Assembly (NCBI GenBank): GCA_963920765.1
Contig: OY987245.1
Coordinates: forward strand, 22,026,727 to 22,090,726
Direction: 5' to 3'
Length of the DNA: 64,000 nt
From: Ulota crispa
Taxonomy: Eukaryota; Streptophyta; Bryopsida; Orthotrichales; Orthotrichaceae
Shown: positions 1-11,713 of the stretch, one piece after another
How positions within the stretch are numbered: the first letter of the stretch is position 1
How the letters are laid out: the number at the start of each line of letters is the position of its first letter
Program-made: the position numbers and the translations under genes
Notes under the pieces: generated by a model
Told to the model about the DNA's origin: nothing
The model's database searches: none
Seen by the model: only the letters and a program-made list of their open reading frames with translations

Positions 1-98
1 AAAATTGCGTCATGGTTTGTAAAGTTGTATTCTAGGACACTGTATTTATGAAAAGTTGCATAAATTATGAAAAAAATTCCACACAGCATAAGAAACTA

Positions 99-547
99 AG
101 GTAGGAGGCTCTAATTTGGTTTAGGGCTCTAAGTTAGTTCAGCTCCAAGAAGGGCTAACATATAACTTCAAATAACTATTATTGTTATTGATGAGTTAGG
201 TGGGCTTAGCAAATTAGGTCAACTTGTTAAGCCCACCTAACTCATCAATGACAGTAATAGCTCACTAGAAGAAAAATAAGGATAAACGATTGTCACAAAT
301 TGCCACAACTAGGTCACCATAAATGCCTTGCAACTGCACAAACAACTACAAAACAACTGCAAGACCATACTGTAGTTGTGCAGTTGTTTGTACAGTTGCA
401 AGGCAATTATGGTGACCTAGTCGTGGCAATTTGTTGCAATTGTTTATGGCATGTTTTTCTTCTAGTGTAGATATTTGAAATAACATGTCAGCCCTTCCTA
501 GAGCTGAACCAAATTAGAGCCCTAGACCAAATTAGAGCCTCATACCT
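99..547. mobile_element. MITE, AGGTAGGAG family, TA-flanked
   Basis: Inverted ends AGGTAGGAGGCTCTAATTTG and its near-complement, closing with CATACCT, lie between TA dinucleotides, as in Tc1/mariner-type insertion. There is no coding capacity. It contains a hairpin (about 169-259, built on GATGAGTTAGGTGGGCTTA) and a second MITE (263-467). At least eight relatives lie in the window (13500, 21363, 32446, 33797, 43955, 46285, 51148, and more distantly 7984). Confidence 0.8.
263..467. mobile_element. CACTA-ended MITE nested in the 99-547 element
   Basis: It begins CACTAGAAGAAAAA and ends TTTTTCTTCTAGTG, and the inverted repeat runs deep into the element (TAGGTCACCATAAATGCCTT against its complement). 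CACTA...TAGTG ends fit a non-autonomous EnSpm/CACTA element. I could not match a 3-bp target duplication, so the superfamily call rests on the ends alone. Confidence 0.65.
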
Positions 548-598
548 TATGCATACAAGCACAAGGATCACAAGGAAGGAAGCTTACAAAGCAACACT

Positions 599-1685
599 TT
601 AACCCCTGAGCGCCCCACCTCCTCAAATATTGTCTTCCAAAATTTGTCTTTCTCAAAATTGGGTCCATATCAAAAGTGTATTGCCCAAAAAACTATACTT
701 AGTTTAGGCTATGGTATTAGGCCAGTCTATTGCACTTACGTTGATGTGGGGTTGGGGTGGAAAACCTCAGGTCTTTCACTAGCCAAAAAATGTGAGAGTG
801 TAACTATTGCCATCTAGTAATTGAATTAGGGAGTTTTGAATTCATTTTTGAATTTAGAGACACTTCATTAGTCTAGATTGTGGAGGAGGATACAATTGGA
901 TAATATAAATATAGAGGACAAATTATTACCATTACCCTTCTATGTAAAAAAATTTGAGGTCTTCCACCCCGGCCCCACATTGACGTATGTGCAATAGACT
1001 GTGCCATGGTACTACTCTCATGTCACATAGTGGGCAGTGGGGGTTTCACCACTTGTATAAGCACAAATCATATAAGATGACAATAGTGTGGCAAATATTC
1101 ATTTTTTGCGGTTTAGGGTTTAGCAACAAGGATATAGACCATCAGAAGTGGCCAGTTCCATGCTATTAGGGGAGTTTTGGCACGCATGCCTCATCATAGA
1201 GAGGGGTTGCAGCTATACCATTGAGAGCCGTGCCCTTGTGGAGATCAAAGCCGTATTTGTCCTTTGTCTATTGTCCACCATGTCGTGTGAGCCTTGCAAC
1301 TTTGGGCCTCTAAAAAAGCACCTTTTGATGTCAAAACATCACCAAATTTGGCATCAAGTGAACTACTTGTAAATTGCTTCCCTTGCCTAAATTTCATCAA
1401 AAGAAGCCTCTTCTAAGGCATGAGTTTTTGCATCCACACCCACGGACCCCCCCCCCAAATTGGCCGGTTGCCACATAGTCGTCTATACTTTGATTATCAT
1501 AATCTCTAAAATGGTGCGGTCAAAAGTTTTGGAAATTTTTGTTTGGGTGCATCAAGCACCTTTTTTTGCTATTTTAGCTGTGAGTCCTCCTCAATCTAAG
1601 TTTCCATCTCAAGGAGTACAATGTTTTTGAGCATGGTCCCATTGGCCTCATTTTCTTGATTAAACTGCAGGTGCTCAAGGGTTAA
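599..1685. mobile_element. TTAA-flanked element, CCCCTGAGCGCCC ends
   Basis: The left end reads TTAACCCCTGAGCGCCCC and the right end is the complement of TTAACCCTTGAGCACC. TTAA stands at both borders. No coding frame is recognisable. A 286-bp Mutator-like MITE sits inside at 720-1005. It belongs to the sub-group with AGCGCCC ends (10309, 22867, 31589). Confidence 0.7.
720..1005. mobile_element. MITE with 9-bp target duplication, Mutator-like
   Basis: Inverted ends of about 40 bp (GGCCAGTCTATTGCACTTAC against the complement of GTATGTGCAATAGACTGTGC) are bordered by ATGGTATTA (711-719) and ATGGTACTA (1006-1014), a 9-bp duplication with one mismatch. That length suits the Mutator superfamily. 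Diverged relatives occur at about 33025-34620 and possibly 7065-7385 and 19990-20240. Confidence 0.7.
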
Positions 1686-2815
1686 GGACTAACCTGCCTT
1701 TTCATGGGCTTTTTGAGATAAAAATAATTTTTGTCTAATTTTGAGACAAAGAGAAATGGATGCCAAATGTAACAAAAATGTTTTTCATATTTTTTAAAGC
1801 ATTATGAAATTGTCAATGAATCTTAAAAAATAATTGTAGTAGACTTCTATTTGTGATTCTAGGTCTCCCATAAATTGTTCCCTTACAACTTGTAAAGAGA
1901 TGAGACAAAATCATGATATATGATTGATTCTTGTAATAAAATATACCTTTCTTCTATGACTAAAGAGGGTCCATTCAAGAACCATCTCATATCCATTCTT
2001 GAGCTGCCAATGGGACGCTTTACAAGAGGGGTCGCAATCTGAGCTACCTACCGTAGTTTATATATTGTCAAGTTAGACTGGCCTTGGAAAAATTTACATT
2101 CAAAAATTTCAAATGAGTGATGCTTTCACAATTACAGTTGTTGAACATTTGTTTAATTTATTGCCGCTCTATTTTGTTCAAATTGCAATTGAATTAAAAA
2201 AAACATGCAGGAATTAAAAGTCCTTTGATGTTGATCTAGAACGTTATATACAAGTAGGTTAGCTCTAGGTTTTCAAACAACCTGTTACGTGTAACACTGC
2301 AGGTTGTGAAATTGTCTAATTGCATGCGTAAAACTTAAAATATGTGACCCTACTAGAATTACTCCATATTTAACCAAATTTGAATCATTCATGCATTTTT
2401 AAATTACGTTTGCAAAATATTGGAAAATTTCCCAATGTTGAAGGACACAAACCTTTCAAAGTTTTGCACAGATCTCCAAATTTTTCACATGTACGATATA
2501 TCTCCAAACTTTTTTCAGAACTATTAAATCTTAATTTTAGATTGATTAGAAAGAGTTAACATAGCATGATTAGAATGAGTTAACATAGCATGATTAGAAT
2601 CTTAAATCGTGATTATTAATTCTGATATGTAGGCATATATACCACTATATAAAGATAATATACATTTTTAGAATATTGTGCTACAAACTTGAGGCCAAGA
2701 ACAAACTCCACATCATATTAACAACATTCAACAAAGGCATCTTTGAAATTCATGCATAATAGCATATCAAATTAATTGAAGGTTAATATTGGAGAAAATA
2801 ACTTGTGAAGAGAGT
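1686..2815. other. AT-rich intergenic stretch, no gene seen
   Basis: No coding frame, RNA gene or complete transposon is recognisable. The only structure noticed is a short tandem duplication of GAGTTAACATAGCATGATTA near 2555-2602. Confidence 0.5.
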
Positions 2816-2823
2816 ATTTAGTT

Positions 2824-3444
2824 CTCAGGGAGATCACTAATTTGTGTTTTAGAAACGTAAGAAAGATAGGGCCCATTTAATTCAAATGACAAAAATTATA
2901 TATAATACTTAGAGCTATTATAGGGTTCATGAAATATTATATATTTTAGTATATATAAATTAGGGTATGTAAAAACATTAGGTAGTAGGATTTTTTATGA
3001 CAAATAGGAATTGTGAAGATTTATAGTATTATTTGTTGCTTTCCATGTTAATTCTTTTTGAATTCATGCCATAAAATTGAGAGATATTAAAAACTTGTAA
3101 ATAAAAATTTCCACTTTGACAATAGTCCTTTAATTCATATGCCTATTATTGGTTTCATGGTGAATACCATGTGTTTGTATGTAATAGAAAAAAAGGTTTT
3201 TTTGACAAATAATGGAGATATGACAAAATTGGACAAAAGAAGTTTACACATAAAATAGCCCCATTTAAAAACCAAATGAATTAATTTATGAAAAAAACAC
3301 AGGATACCTTAAATATGACTTGCGTAGCGTTTTATATAAAAATACAATCATTTTAAATACCATATTTTAAATAAATAGGCCTACATCAAATATCCTCTTA
3401 ACTCGGGTGTATACCATAAAATTATAAGGAGTGATCTCCCCGAG
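2824..3444. mobile_element. Mutator-like non-autonomous element, GGGAGATCACT ends
   Basis: It starts CTCAGGGAGATCACT and ends AGTGATCTCCCCGAG. The flanks are ATTTAGTT (2816-2823) and ATTTAATT (3445-3452), an imperfect duplication. The relative at 57326-58171 has a perfect 9-bp duplication, which supports a Mutator-type assignment for both. There is no coding frame. Confidence 0.7.
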
Positions 3445-3452
3445 ATTTAATT

Positions 3453-4020
3453 TGGAATATATGCTTGTTCACTTGTTTCATATGCTCTTTGAACTCTCAA
3501 TGTTCAATATTTCATCTCCAATGGTGCCATATTTCAACTCAACATAGATAATTTAAAATCCAAAAACAATAACATCAAATTTTTGATTGAAGATATGTGC
3601 AAAATATGGGAGAATGGAAGATCTTCCAATGTTTAAGCAAATAAGAGAACATTTCATGTTATACATGAACATCAAAAAAATCTATGGATTTTGATGCAAA
3701 ACATCAAATGTTTTGTTGTTTGTCTAAACATCAAGAGATCTCTTAACGTATTTTATAGTTCAAATTATATGATGAGTCCAAAAAGTTTAAAACTGTATGA
3801 ATAGTTCACATTCAGATAAACATGGCATAATACTGCAAGTTTGTTAATTAATTTCCATCCTTAGGCAATTAGACAATTTGTGATTTGTTCTTTTCAAAAG
3901 ATTGCGAATGTGACATTTTTTCAAAGTTTGACCAAATTTGACCGTATAAGTAATAGATTTGATTGCTTATATCCAAAATTCCTCATCAATGAATTATTAC
4001 AATACAAGTTAGATCCAATT
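3453..4020. other. AT-rich intergenic stretch, no feature seen
   Basis: No coding frame, repeat end or RNA gene is recognisable. Confidence 0.5.
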
Positions 4021-4030
4021 TTCTAGTAAT

Positions 4031-4344
4031 AACACCATATTTGTTATAATGAGAGTTTTCTAGCAAAATGAGAGGTTTAGGGTCCAAAATTTCAAAAAAA
4101 AAGTCAATTTGACAAAAGGTTTTAGGTCAATTCATCTCGGTTTGAGCTAAATTAACATAAGATCTTTCAATTTTAAGTCAAATTTTAAAAGGTTTTATGT
4201 CAATGCAGCTCAATTTGAGTTGAAAACTCTCATTTTGATGAAAATTTGTGATTTTGGATGGAATATGTGATTTTGGTCAAAATCTAACATGTTTATTTGA
4301 GATGTCCTCATTCTCTCATTATAACGAATATGGAGTTGTAAGTC
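4031..4344. mobile_element. MITE with CCATATT..TTATAATGAGAG ends
   Basis: The inverted ends AACACCATATTTGTTATAAT and the complement of ATTATAACGAATATGGAGTT match over about 25 bp with few differences. TTCTAGTAAT precedes the element and TTCTAATAAT follows at 4345-4354, a likely 10-bp target duplication of Mutator-like length. The exact 3' border is uncertain by several bases. Confidence 0.55.
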
Positions 4345-4354
4345 TTCTAATAAT

Positions 4355-4935
4355 CTTCCTACATGTCATATTTGTCACAATTTGGACCAACCTTTTATAA
4401 ACCTGTGGAAACGTTACTTTTGATGGTTGCACTTCTCCATGTGCCATGTCACATGATATTTTCATGAATATGATTATTTTATTTGAGGGAGCATTTTGTC
4501 AATGTCATGATTTTCTCCACATGTAACCTTACTACATTGAATATTGCATTTAGGTTGTTTTGGCAATTAGGTTGCTTTAGCAATTAGGTTGCCTTACATT
4601 AGTAAGTTACCTCATGATTCATCACTTGGCCACTTGGAGGCACATGCAACTTGCTAAATATTTAGATTTCATATGGTTTGTGACTTGAAAGCCACTAGTT
4701 TATCTTTTTGTTGCTTCATTATTGTTGATAGGCTATCTAAAAATAGTTTGTTGTAGTGATTTTTGATGAAAGATGTTGTAGCAGCAATAAATATTTATAT
4801 AGTGTGAAATGTTGAAAAATTAATGTGGGGCAACCTAAACGCAATATTATGTGTACGGAATTTATAGACATGAAACTTGCATGAATGGCCAAATGGATCC
4901 ATTGACTCTTGAATATTAGATCTAGAAACTCCCAC
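4355..4935. other. AT-rich intergenic stretch, no feature seen
   Basis: Contains GGTTGC/TTAGGTTG short repeats near 4550-4600 and nothing coding. Confidence 0.45.
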
Positions 4936-5829
4936 TAAGGCCCTCTTTACACTAATGACCAAAAGCCAGCCAATTCATCTTTAAATATTGGTCATGACTA
5001 TTGGTCAATACTAATGACCAAGAACTAATTTTCTTGTTTATTGATCACCTTCAATAGTGAAAAATGAACTTAAACCGGTATCATGATGGAGATATCTCCA
5101 TCATGTAGAAATGCGTTTATTACCTAGATTTGTTTGGATTTCAATAAATGAAGAGTTGAGGTAAAAGAGGCTACAAAATACCACTGCTTCTCCAGCCATT
5201 CAAGTGCACAATTTAGCAATTAAAAATAAGCTTTCAGTGCTTTTGTATGCCCAAGAAGACACATGGCCATCTTACAATGGTATTTGTTTCATATTTGTTC
5301 TTTTTATTAGAAAATGTGAAAGGAAATGAGGTAGATATCTTTGGTGGAAGTAATGAGAGAAATACTAAAATAGTTTGTCTTTAATCTAAAATTTGAGGTG
5401 GAATAACCTCAAGATAAAGATAATTGTAAGTTATGAAGCCCAATACAAATAGGCCTATCCATGTGAGAGGAATATGGGCTAACTCATATGTCCAAAGCAT
5501 CTTAAGAAGTTTCCAAAACTTTTGGAGTGCAATAGGGAGTTGTAGTTAAAGACCCAAATGTGGCAGGAGTTATAACTTATATTTTATATGGAATTTTGAA
5601 GTGAGTTTTGTTGAGCTTGTGTATCATTGTTTGTGTTTCCAAAAAATTTATGCTTGCTTAATTTGAAGTTAACATTCAAAAGTTGTGCTTGTTTTAATGG
5701 AAGAAGATCTGCTGCCTCTTATATGAAAGAGTGGAGATGTTAATCAACCATAGAAAACAGACAGTTCACTAATTTGCTACAAAATTTTAAAAGAATGAAA
5801 ATCATTGTATAAGTTTTCTATAAAATAAT

Positions 5830-6400
5830 CAAATTTAAGATTTGGAGCTTTGGAGAAGAAAATATAAAAGAGCAAAGGCTTAGAGGTTGTACATCTTTGG
5901 AAAAAGGGAGGCCGTAACTTTGAAAAGTCATAGATTTTGATCATGTTTATGTTTTTTTTTGAAATTTTTAAAAGTAATAGCTTGTTGAATTTTTTTTTCA
6001 AATTGCTATCACTTATGTTATTTGAAAAATTATTGAGAGAATTATGTTGAATTGAAATTGGAAGATAGGTTATCTTTTTGCAAAAGAAATGCCGCAACTT
6101 TGATAAGTCATTACTTTTTACTTATGTAGAGTTTCCTATTGAAATTTTTATGGGTAATAGCTTATTAAATTAGATATTTAAATTTTTATCACTCAAATTA
6201 TTTGAAAGATTTTTGAAGGAGTTTATGATCTATAGAAGTTGAGAGGTTGAGTGTCTTCTTCAATTAAGATATCCAAACTTTGATTTGCTATAATTTTTGG
6301 ATAGTGTCTCAATTTTTAATGAATTTTATATATGTTGTATTTGATAATATTAGCTTTTCAAATTTCTATCATGCTTGTGTTTTGAAACTATAACACAAAA
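5830..6400. repeat. 180-bp tandem repeat, three diverged units
   Basis: The landmark (G/A)CC(G/A)(T/C)AACTTTGA recurs at 5911, 6091 and as ATCCAAACTTTGA at 6271, spacing exactly 180 bp. The surrounding words (AGTCAT..TTTT, AATAGCTT..AAATTTTTATCA, TTATTTGAAA) recur in the same order. The units are diverged. The array is internal to the 4939-7965 transposon. Confidence 0.7.
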
Positions 6401-6599
6401 GTTAAAAAGTTTTAAAGGAATGGTAGTTGGTTTGCCTAAGAAGGTGAAGAAATCTCATTTTATTTCTTTCAAATTTTTATAATAGTTTAGAATGAAGTGA
6501 AAATTGAGGATTTGATAGAATTTAGAGGTTTGGTAGATTTGAAGATTTGGTAGATTTGGATGTTTAAGAGATTTGGAAGTTTTTGTTGAAGTAGAGAAT

Positions 6600-6700
6600 T
6601 GTGCCCATTTTAGAAAGAACATGGTTTTTAGAATTTCCATCTAAAGTTTATAGTAGACAACCGTGCCCATTTTAGAAAGAACATTGTTTCTAGAAATTTT
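6600..6700. repeat. Short tandem duplication, GTGCCCATTTTAGAAAGAAC
   Basis: GTGCCCATTTTAGAAAGAAC occurs at about 6600 and again about 63 bp later, each followed by ATxGTTT. It is a two-copy duplication inside the 3-kb element. Confidence 0.6.
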
Positions 6701-7064
6701 ATTCAGAGTCTGCAATAGTTAGAGGTCATTCTAGAAATCAAGTGTTCTCCAAAAAAAATATTTGGACTTGCGATTTAAAAGTCCAACTACACTAAGTCGC
6801 AGCCAAATATTGTGCGTATTCTTAAAGATTGCTCCTCTCTACCCAACACTAGTCCCTTGGAGATTTGGTTGTTTATTCTACTATTTCCGTTGTTTTCTCT
6901 TTTTTACTTTTTATTTTTTTATAAACCTTCAAGAATTTGAATGCCAAGAAACAAAAGAAGAGACTTGTAACCAAGAAGATTACAATTTTCTACTATTGAA
7001 ACTTTAGTCAACAATTTATAGTGGAAAATATAAAGTAAATCACCATGTAGTAGTTTAAGGGAGA

Positions 7065-7385
7065 TAAAGTTAAATGTCTACCATTAACAGGTTGAATTTG
7101 AAAATTTATGAATTGACATTTGGATTTAGAAACCTTGATTTAGTCTAAAACCTCAAATGAGTTTACAATTGAACAATGACTAGTAGAATAGCATAGCAAA
7201 GGAGCAAATTATTACTTTTACCCTTGTTTACAAAAAAACTAAGCTCTTCCATTTGGCATTGTTCAATTGTAACCTCTTCTATGGTTTTAGGTTAAATCAA
7301 GGTCTCTAAATCCAAATTGGAATACAAATTTTCCAAACTCAACTTGTTGATGGTAAATATCTAAAATTCACACCCTCCCCCTCCC
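7065..7385. mobile_element. Fold-back MITE nested in the 3-kb element
   Basis: Long inverted arms include ATGTCTACCATTAACAGGTT at the left and, complemented at the right, the related ATATTTACCATCAACAAGTT. Both arms carry GGATTTAGAxACCTTGATTT. There is no coding frame and the target duplication is not resolved. Confidence 0.5.
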
Positions 7386-7983
7386 CTAGTGTGCATATAC
7401 TAATTTTTGTTTAAATGTGTTTTTCTAATGGAATTATTTTGGTGTGTTTTTATAATAGAATTAGATGTAAGAAAACATGAAAATAATTATAATTCACTTG
7501 CTATGATAAGCACTCCAATAAACTCTAATTATTGTGGTAAAACTAAAATCATTGCAACCAAAATACATTCTTGTAGTAAAATACATTTTAGCAATAAATT
7601 TATATTCACAACAATAAAAAGCCACAATAATAAAAATTCAATAAAATAGCATTCTCAATAGCAAATAGCATTAAAGCTTGACAAAATTAGATCAATCAAA
7701 AAATTTGGGATGGCTTGGTGACCCTAAAAATTTGGCAAGAGAACCTCTTGAGAGTGTCTCAACTAGAAATGTGGGTGACCATGAAACATTATCCACTTCA
7801 TGACATTTAGGATTCCATGTCATTTTTTCATCCATTTTTGCCCATGATCACTTCCTTTTTTTTTAGTTAGTGTAAAGCAGACTCAGACTAGCCAACTTCC
7901 CTCCTCCAATTACATTTCAGAGATTGCCTTGGTCACCAGCTTTGGTCACTAGTGTAAAGAGGCCCTAAGCTTAGTAGAGACTA

Positions 7984-8383
7984 AGGTGGAAGCACCCATA
8001 TCCAAAAACTTAAGTGATTTTGCAAAAAATTGCAAAGAGTTTGGGCAAAAAATGTTTTTCCCACGTAGGAAGATAAGAGATGTTGGGATTGCAATTTTTT
8101 TATAATTTTATTTGCAAAAATGAAATATATTGTGATTTTTTGGAGTCAAAAAGTGTTCCACACCTATTGCCAACGTTTAAATGTATGTAATTTTAATACT
8201 AGCCAAACTACGTTTAGCTCATTATTTCCTACCTCACTCTGGGACATGTGGTATGACTTAAGTAACCCCAACCTTGAAAAAGACAAAAAAATGCATTTCA
8301 AAGCACCTATCCTTGCTCATGGTGGAAATAGCACACCCTATTGGTTGGGAATAGGGCAGTGGTGGCAATGGGTGCTTCCACCT
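7984..8383. mobile_element. MITE, AGGTGGAAGCACCCAT ends, TA-flanked
   Basis: It starts AGGTGGAAGCACCCAT and ends ATGGGTGCTTCCACCT, with TA on both sides. It is probably a diverged relative of the AGGTAGGAG group. It abuts the 3-kb element upstream. Confidence 0.65.
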
Positions 8384-8385
8384 TA

Positions 8386-10030
8386 GAGAGATCAGGTCAT
8401 TTGCAACTTGGTGGAATTGATCAGGAACTTGAGATCTTCCACAATCCACAGTCATGACATCTGCTGCAAAATCATTTTCCCGTTTGAAACCTCCTGAGTC
8501 CTGTGCTCTTATGAATTTAGTCTTCAACAGTATTAATCAATTAGGTTTAAAAAGTATGATAATACCAAACCCCTCTCAATTCTCAAAGAAAGATTTGGTT
8601 TGCCAACATTAGGATGATAACCATATAGTCGAATATGCGCATGGGGATGATTTCATCCGTTTTTTTTTTTACTTCTTTAGATGCATTTTAGAGCAGTGTT
8701 CGGTGAGAACTGGCATCTAATGTATTGTCCACCGGTTGAAATTGCAAAAAAAAAAAAATGGTTGAAATTTGAAATTACCCGATAAAAAATTGGCCATATT
8801 TTTAAAAAGTCTCAATTATAGTATGTTAGAAAAGAAGTATAGGAATTTTACTGAAAATAATTAATGCATGCTCACGAAAAATCAATTCAAACTGAGAAAT
8901 GTTGGATTTTAAACCAGGGAAGTTAACCCCTATATGCCAGGTAAGTCACGGTGACTGCCCATCTACAAGCAAGTGCCCACCCGTTATACCACTATTTTCA
9001 AAAGTTGCAAAGGTCAATAGTGCATGTTGACCTCATGAAAATTGTAAGACGGACAACATGGGACCTTACACCATGTTTTTTTGAATATTCTCACAATTTT
9101 GGCTACCTAAAATCACAAGGATGCACTCCACATTTTTTTGGGTACATGTGCAATCAATATTTTTGACCCCTATCTTTATATTGTGAGAAATCAATTAAAT
9201 AGTTTGAAAAAATTATAGTGTGTTTTTCTATATTGAAAGTCTACTTTGTGAATTATTGAATATTTTCTTTTTTCTAAATAATTACTTGCAAACTTTGAAA
9301 GAAAATAAATACACTATATAGCTGAAAAGGCAATTTGACCCCTACATTATATGTTAAAAAATATTTTAAAAAACATTTTGAAATTTTCAATAAATGATGG
9401 TTTGGTTACAGTTTGTGTATACCAAAGTTGGATACAATTGTCATTCAGACACAATCTTGATAAATAATTGAAGTGAGAATTCAACCATTTTAGTGCAATC
9501 TACAATTGCACGTTTGGATATCTTGTTTAGTTCATTTGAATCCAATTTGTTTTCACATAAAAGATATAATGATTTTGTGAGAACATCCAAAAACTTGGAG
9601 CTAAATGAATATTTTAAAAAGTAAATAGGGGGTGGAAATTTTACTTGATCGCACGTGATCTCCGAAGAATACACTAAATGACCTCATGTGCCTAAAATAA
9701 TGTGTACAATTGGTGAGAATGTTTTTTGCCTTCTATGATAGATCATATCTTCATGATCACTTCTAAAAAAATAAGATGAAAACCGTTTTTTTTTCACCCT
9801 ACATAGTGTTTTTTTCCATAACCAACAAATGTTATTGTCTGCCTTGTAGTTTACGGGTTAAAATTTCTCCTCAAACATTGTTCTAGAGTGCATGTGACTT
9901 TATCAATGGAAAAATAGGAAAACTTCTACTTCTTCTCTCAATAATCGTTTTCTCTATTACAAATATGAACCAATTTTTCCTCTGGTCATTGATAGAGAAG
10001 TCAATTGTGGTATTTCCATTGGTCAAATAC
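8386..10030. other. Intergenic stretch with one exon-like piece
   Basis: At 8386-8527 the minus strand is open and less AT-rich than its surroundings (about 48 residues from a Met at 8527, containing RAQDSGGFKRENDFAADVMT). I do not recognise it. It could be an exon remnant or chance; its downstream part runs into the 7984-8383 MITE. At 8923 TTAACCCCTATATGCC resembles a TTAA-element end, but no partner end was found. Nothing else is supported. Confidence 0.3.
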
Positions 10031-10033
10031 TTG

Positions 10034-10290
10034 ACAATGCTATTTTGTGAGCGTAAAATTGTGAGCCTATGAGTGGTGAGTCAAGATTTTGTGAGTAGGA
10101 ACCAATTTTGACCTCAAAACAAATGAAAAAACTTCAAAAACTTCAAAAACAACAAATTTTTCAAGAGATGAACGTTTATAATATACAATTATAAGACCAT
10201 ATGAACACATTTATAAGCAAACTTTAATATTTTGACAGAGAATCTAAGCTCATGGCTCATGGATCCCAACTCACAATTTAACATTTCCCC
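10034..10290. mobile_element. MITE, AATGCTATTTTGTGAGC family
   Basis: The left end AATGCTATTTTGTGAGCG and the right end CTCACAATTTAACATT are inverted repeats, and the interior is rich in GAGC words. Close relatives lie at 36524-36772 and 24422-26249, with a more complex one at 57203-58330. Non-coding. Borders are approximate. Confidence 0.6.
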
Positions 10291-10308
10291 TTTTTTTATT
10301 GCAAAGTT

Positions 10309-11713
10309 TTAATCCCTAAGCACCCAAGCGCCCCATATATTGCCTCCTACAATTTCCAAGCCTTGTTTTGAGGGACTAGATCTAACTTTTTGATCTTGCT
10401 ATAAACTACAATTATGAAGGCATTCAAGTTGTCCATGTCAATGGAATAATGGCAAGGAAAGTCAAATGTTGTACAAGTGCTACAAAAGATTTGATTGGGT
10501 GAAAACACCATATGGGGCGTGGTGACACCGTACGGGGCGTGGTGGCAAGCAATGTTTTACAGGCTGCAACTAGTCAATATCCCTTGCAAGCTTCCTTGTG
10601 TAAGCTTTGTGGTAGCGGGAAAATTGTTGGCAAGGATTCAAACATGTTCTAAACCCTTATTATGGCAACCATCACCAATTGTGCCGGTCTTTGTTTTCCA
10701 TGCAATAGCAATTTGAAGCCCCAAAACTTGACATAAAAAGAAATGCAATCTTCAATAATTCACAAGTGTGTACATTCACATCTAATCTTGTTACTCACAA
10801 AATTTGAGATGAATCAAGGGCTTATGGAATCTTGTAAAAATCATCAAATAGCAACTACCTACCAAAAAATGAGATTTTGTCATCACATGTTGTTTGATCA
10901 AATGTGGGGTAAGAATCTAGTTGGGGTATCACTTTTTGGACACACTAATTAGGTTATTTTTGTTTAAAACTCCAAAGTTTGTCTAATTTGTTCATTTTGA
11001 TCAAGTAAAAAACCCTAAAATGAGAAGAAATAAGTTGTGCACCTCAATGGAATCAAAATTTATATGTAAAGAATTTTTATTAAATTTATTAATTTTTTTA
11101 GATCCATTCATAGGTGTCAAAAAAATCCTGAATTTTGGGATTTGCAGGCATTATAGTGCACAATTTATTATATTTTTATTGATAAAATAAATTATTTTTT
11201 ACTCTACACAATTACTTGTAGGTCATATGCAAAAATAATATTAAAATAATTTTTTTTGATATTCCAAATGCTTGATTTTGGGGATTCTAGGTAAGTGTGA
11301 CATAACTTCATTTTTCAACTAAAAAATCAAATAAAATTACTTAAAAATCTTTGGTTGTAATCAAGCTTTTTTTCTTGTTACGTTATAAGTGTAGAAAACT
11401 AAAACCACATTTGGTGAAGCCTTAATTTATTCTAATTAAAAATTGGATGTGTTTGACACACCAACACATAGTGAAATTGTAAGTTGAACAGCTTTTTTGG
11501 GTACCCCAACCAGACACTTCCCTTGTGATAATTTCCCATCTCCCGCAATGAATTGTTCCCAAAATGTGCGAGCCATTTTCTAAGTAGGTGTTCCACTACT
11601 TTTAATGATCACTTTTTGTGCATCATTTGATTGACTGAGATACAATGCATCAAAGTTGTCTATCTCCAAAAACCCTAATTTTGGTGAAAACGGCCTAAGC
11701 ACTCAAGGGTTAA
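10309..11713. mobile_element. TTAA-flanked element with a 0.6-kb insert
   Basis: The left end is TTAATCCCTAAGCACCCAAG and the right end is the complement of TTAACCCTTGAGTGCTTAGG. The inner segment 10495-10900 is nearly identical to 23051-23440 of the relative at 22867-23626, so the two are copies of one element. This copy carries extra DNA at about 10906-11524 that the other lacks. Confidence 0.75.
10906..11524. mobile_element. Insert with TCTRGTTGGGGTA inverted ends
   Basis: Comparison with the copy at 22867-23626 shows this block is an insertion. Its ends align as inverted repeats (GGGGTAAGAATCTAGTTGGG against AGGGAAGTGTCTGGTTGGGG complemented). It is non-autonomous and its superfamily is unassigned. 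Confidence 0.6.

Larger units (their letters stand above)
4939..7965. mobile_element. 3-kb non-autonomous Harbinger-like element
   Basis: The ends GGCCCTCTTTACACTAATGA and the complement of CACTAGTGTAAAGAGGCCC form a terminal inverted repeat of about 20-25 bp. TAA stands directly outside on both sides (4936-4938 and 7966-7968), the TWA duplication typical of PIF/Harbinger. No DDE transposase frame is present, so it needs a transposase from elsewhere. Inside are a three-copy 180-bp tandem repeat and a fold-back element (about 7065-7385). Confidence 0.7.
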
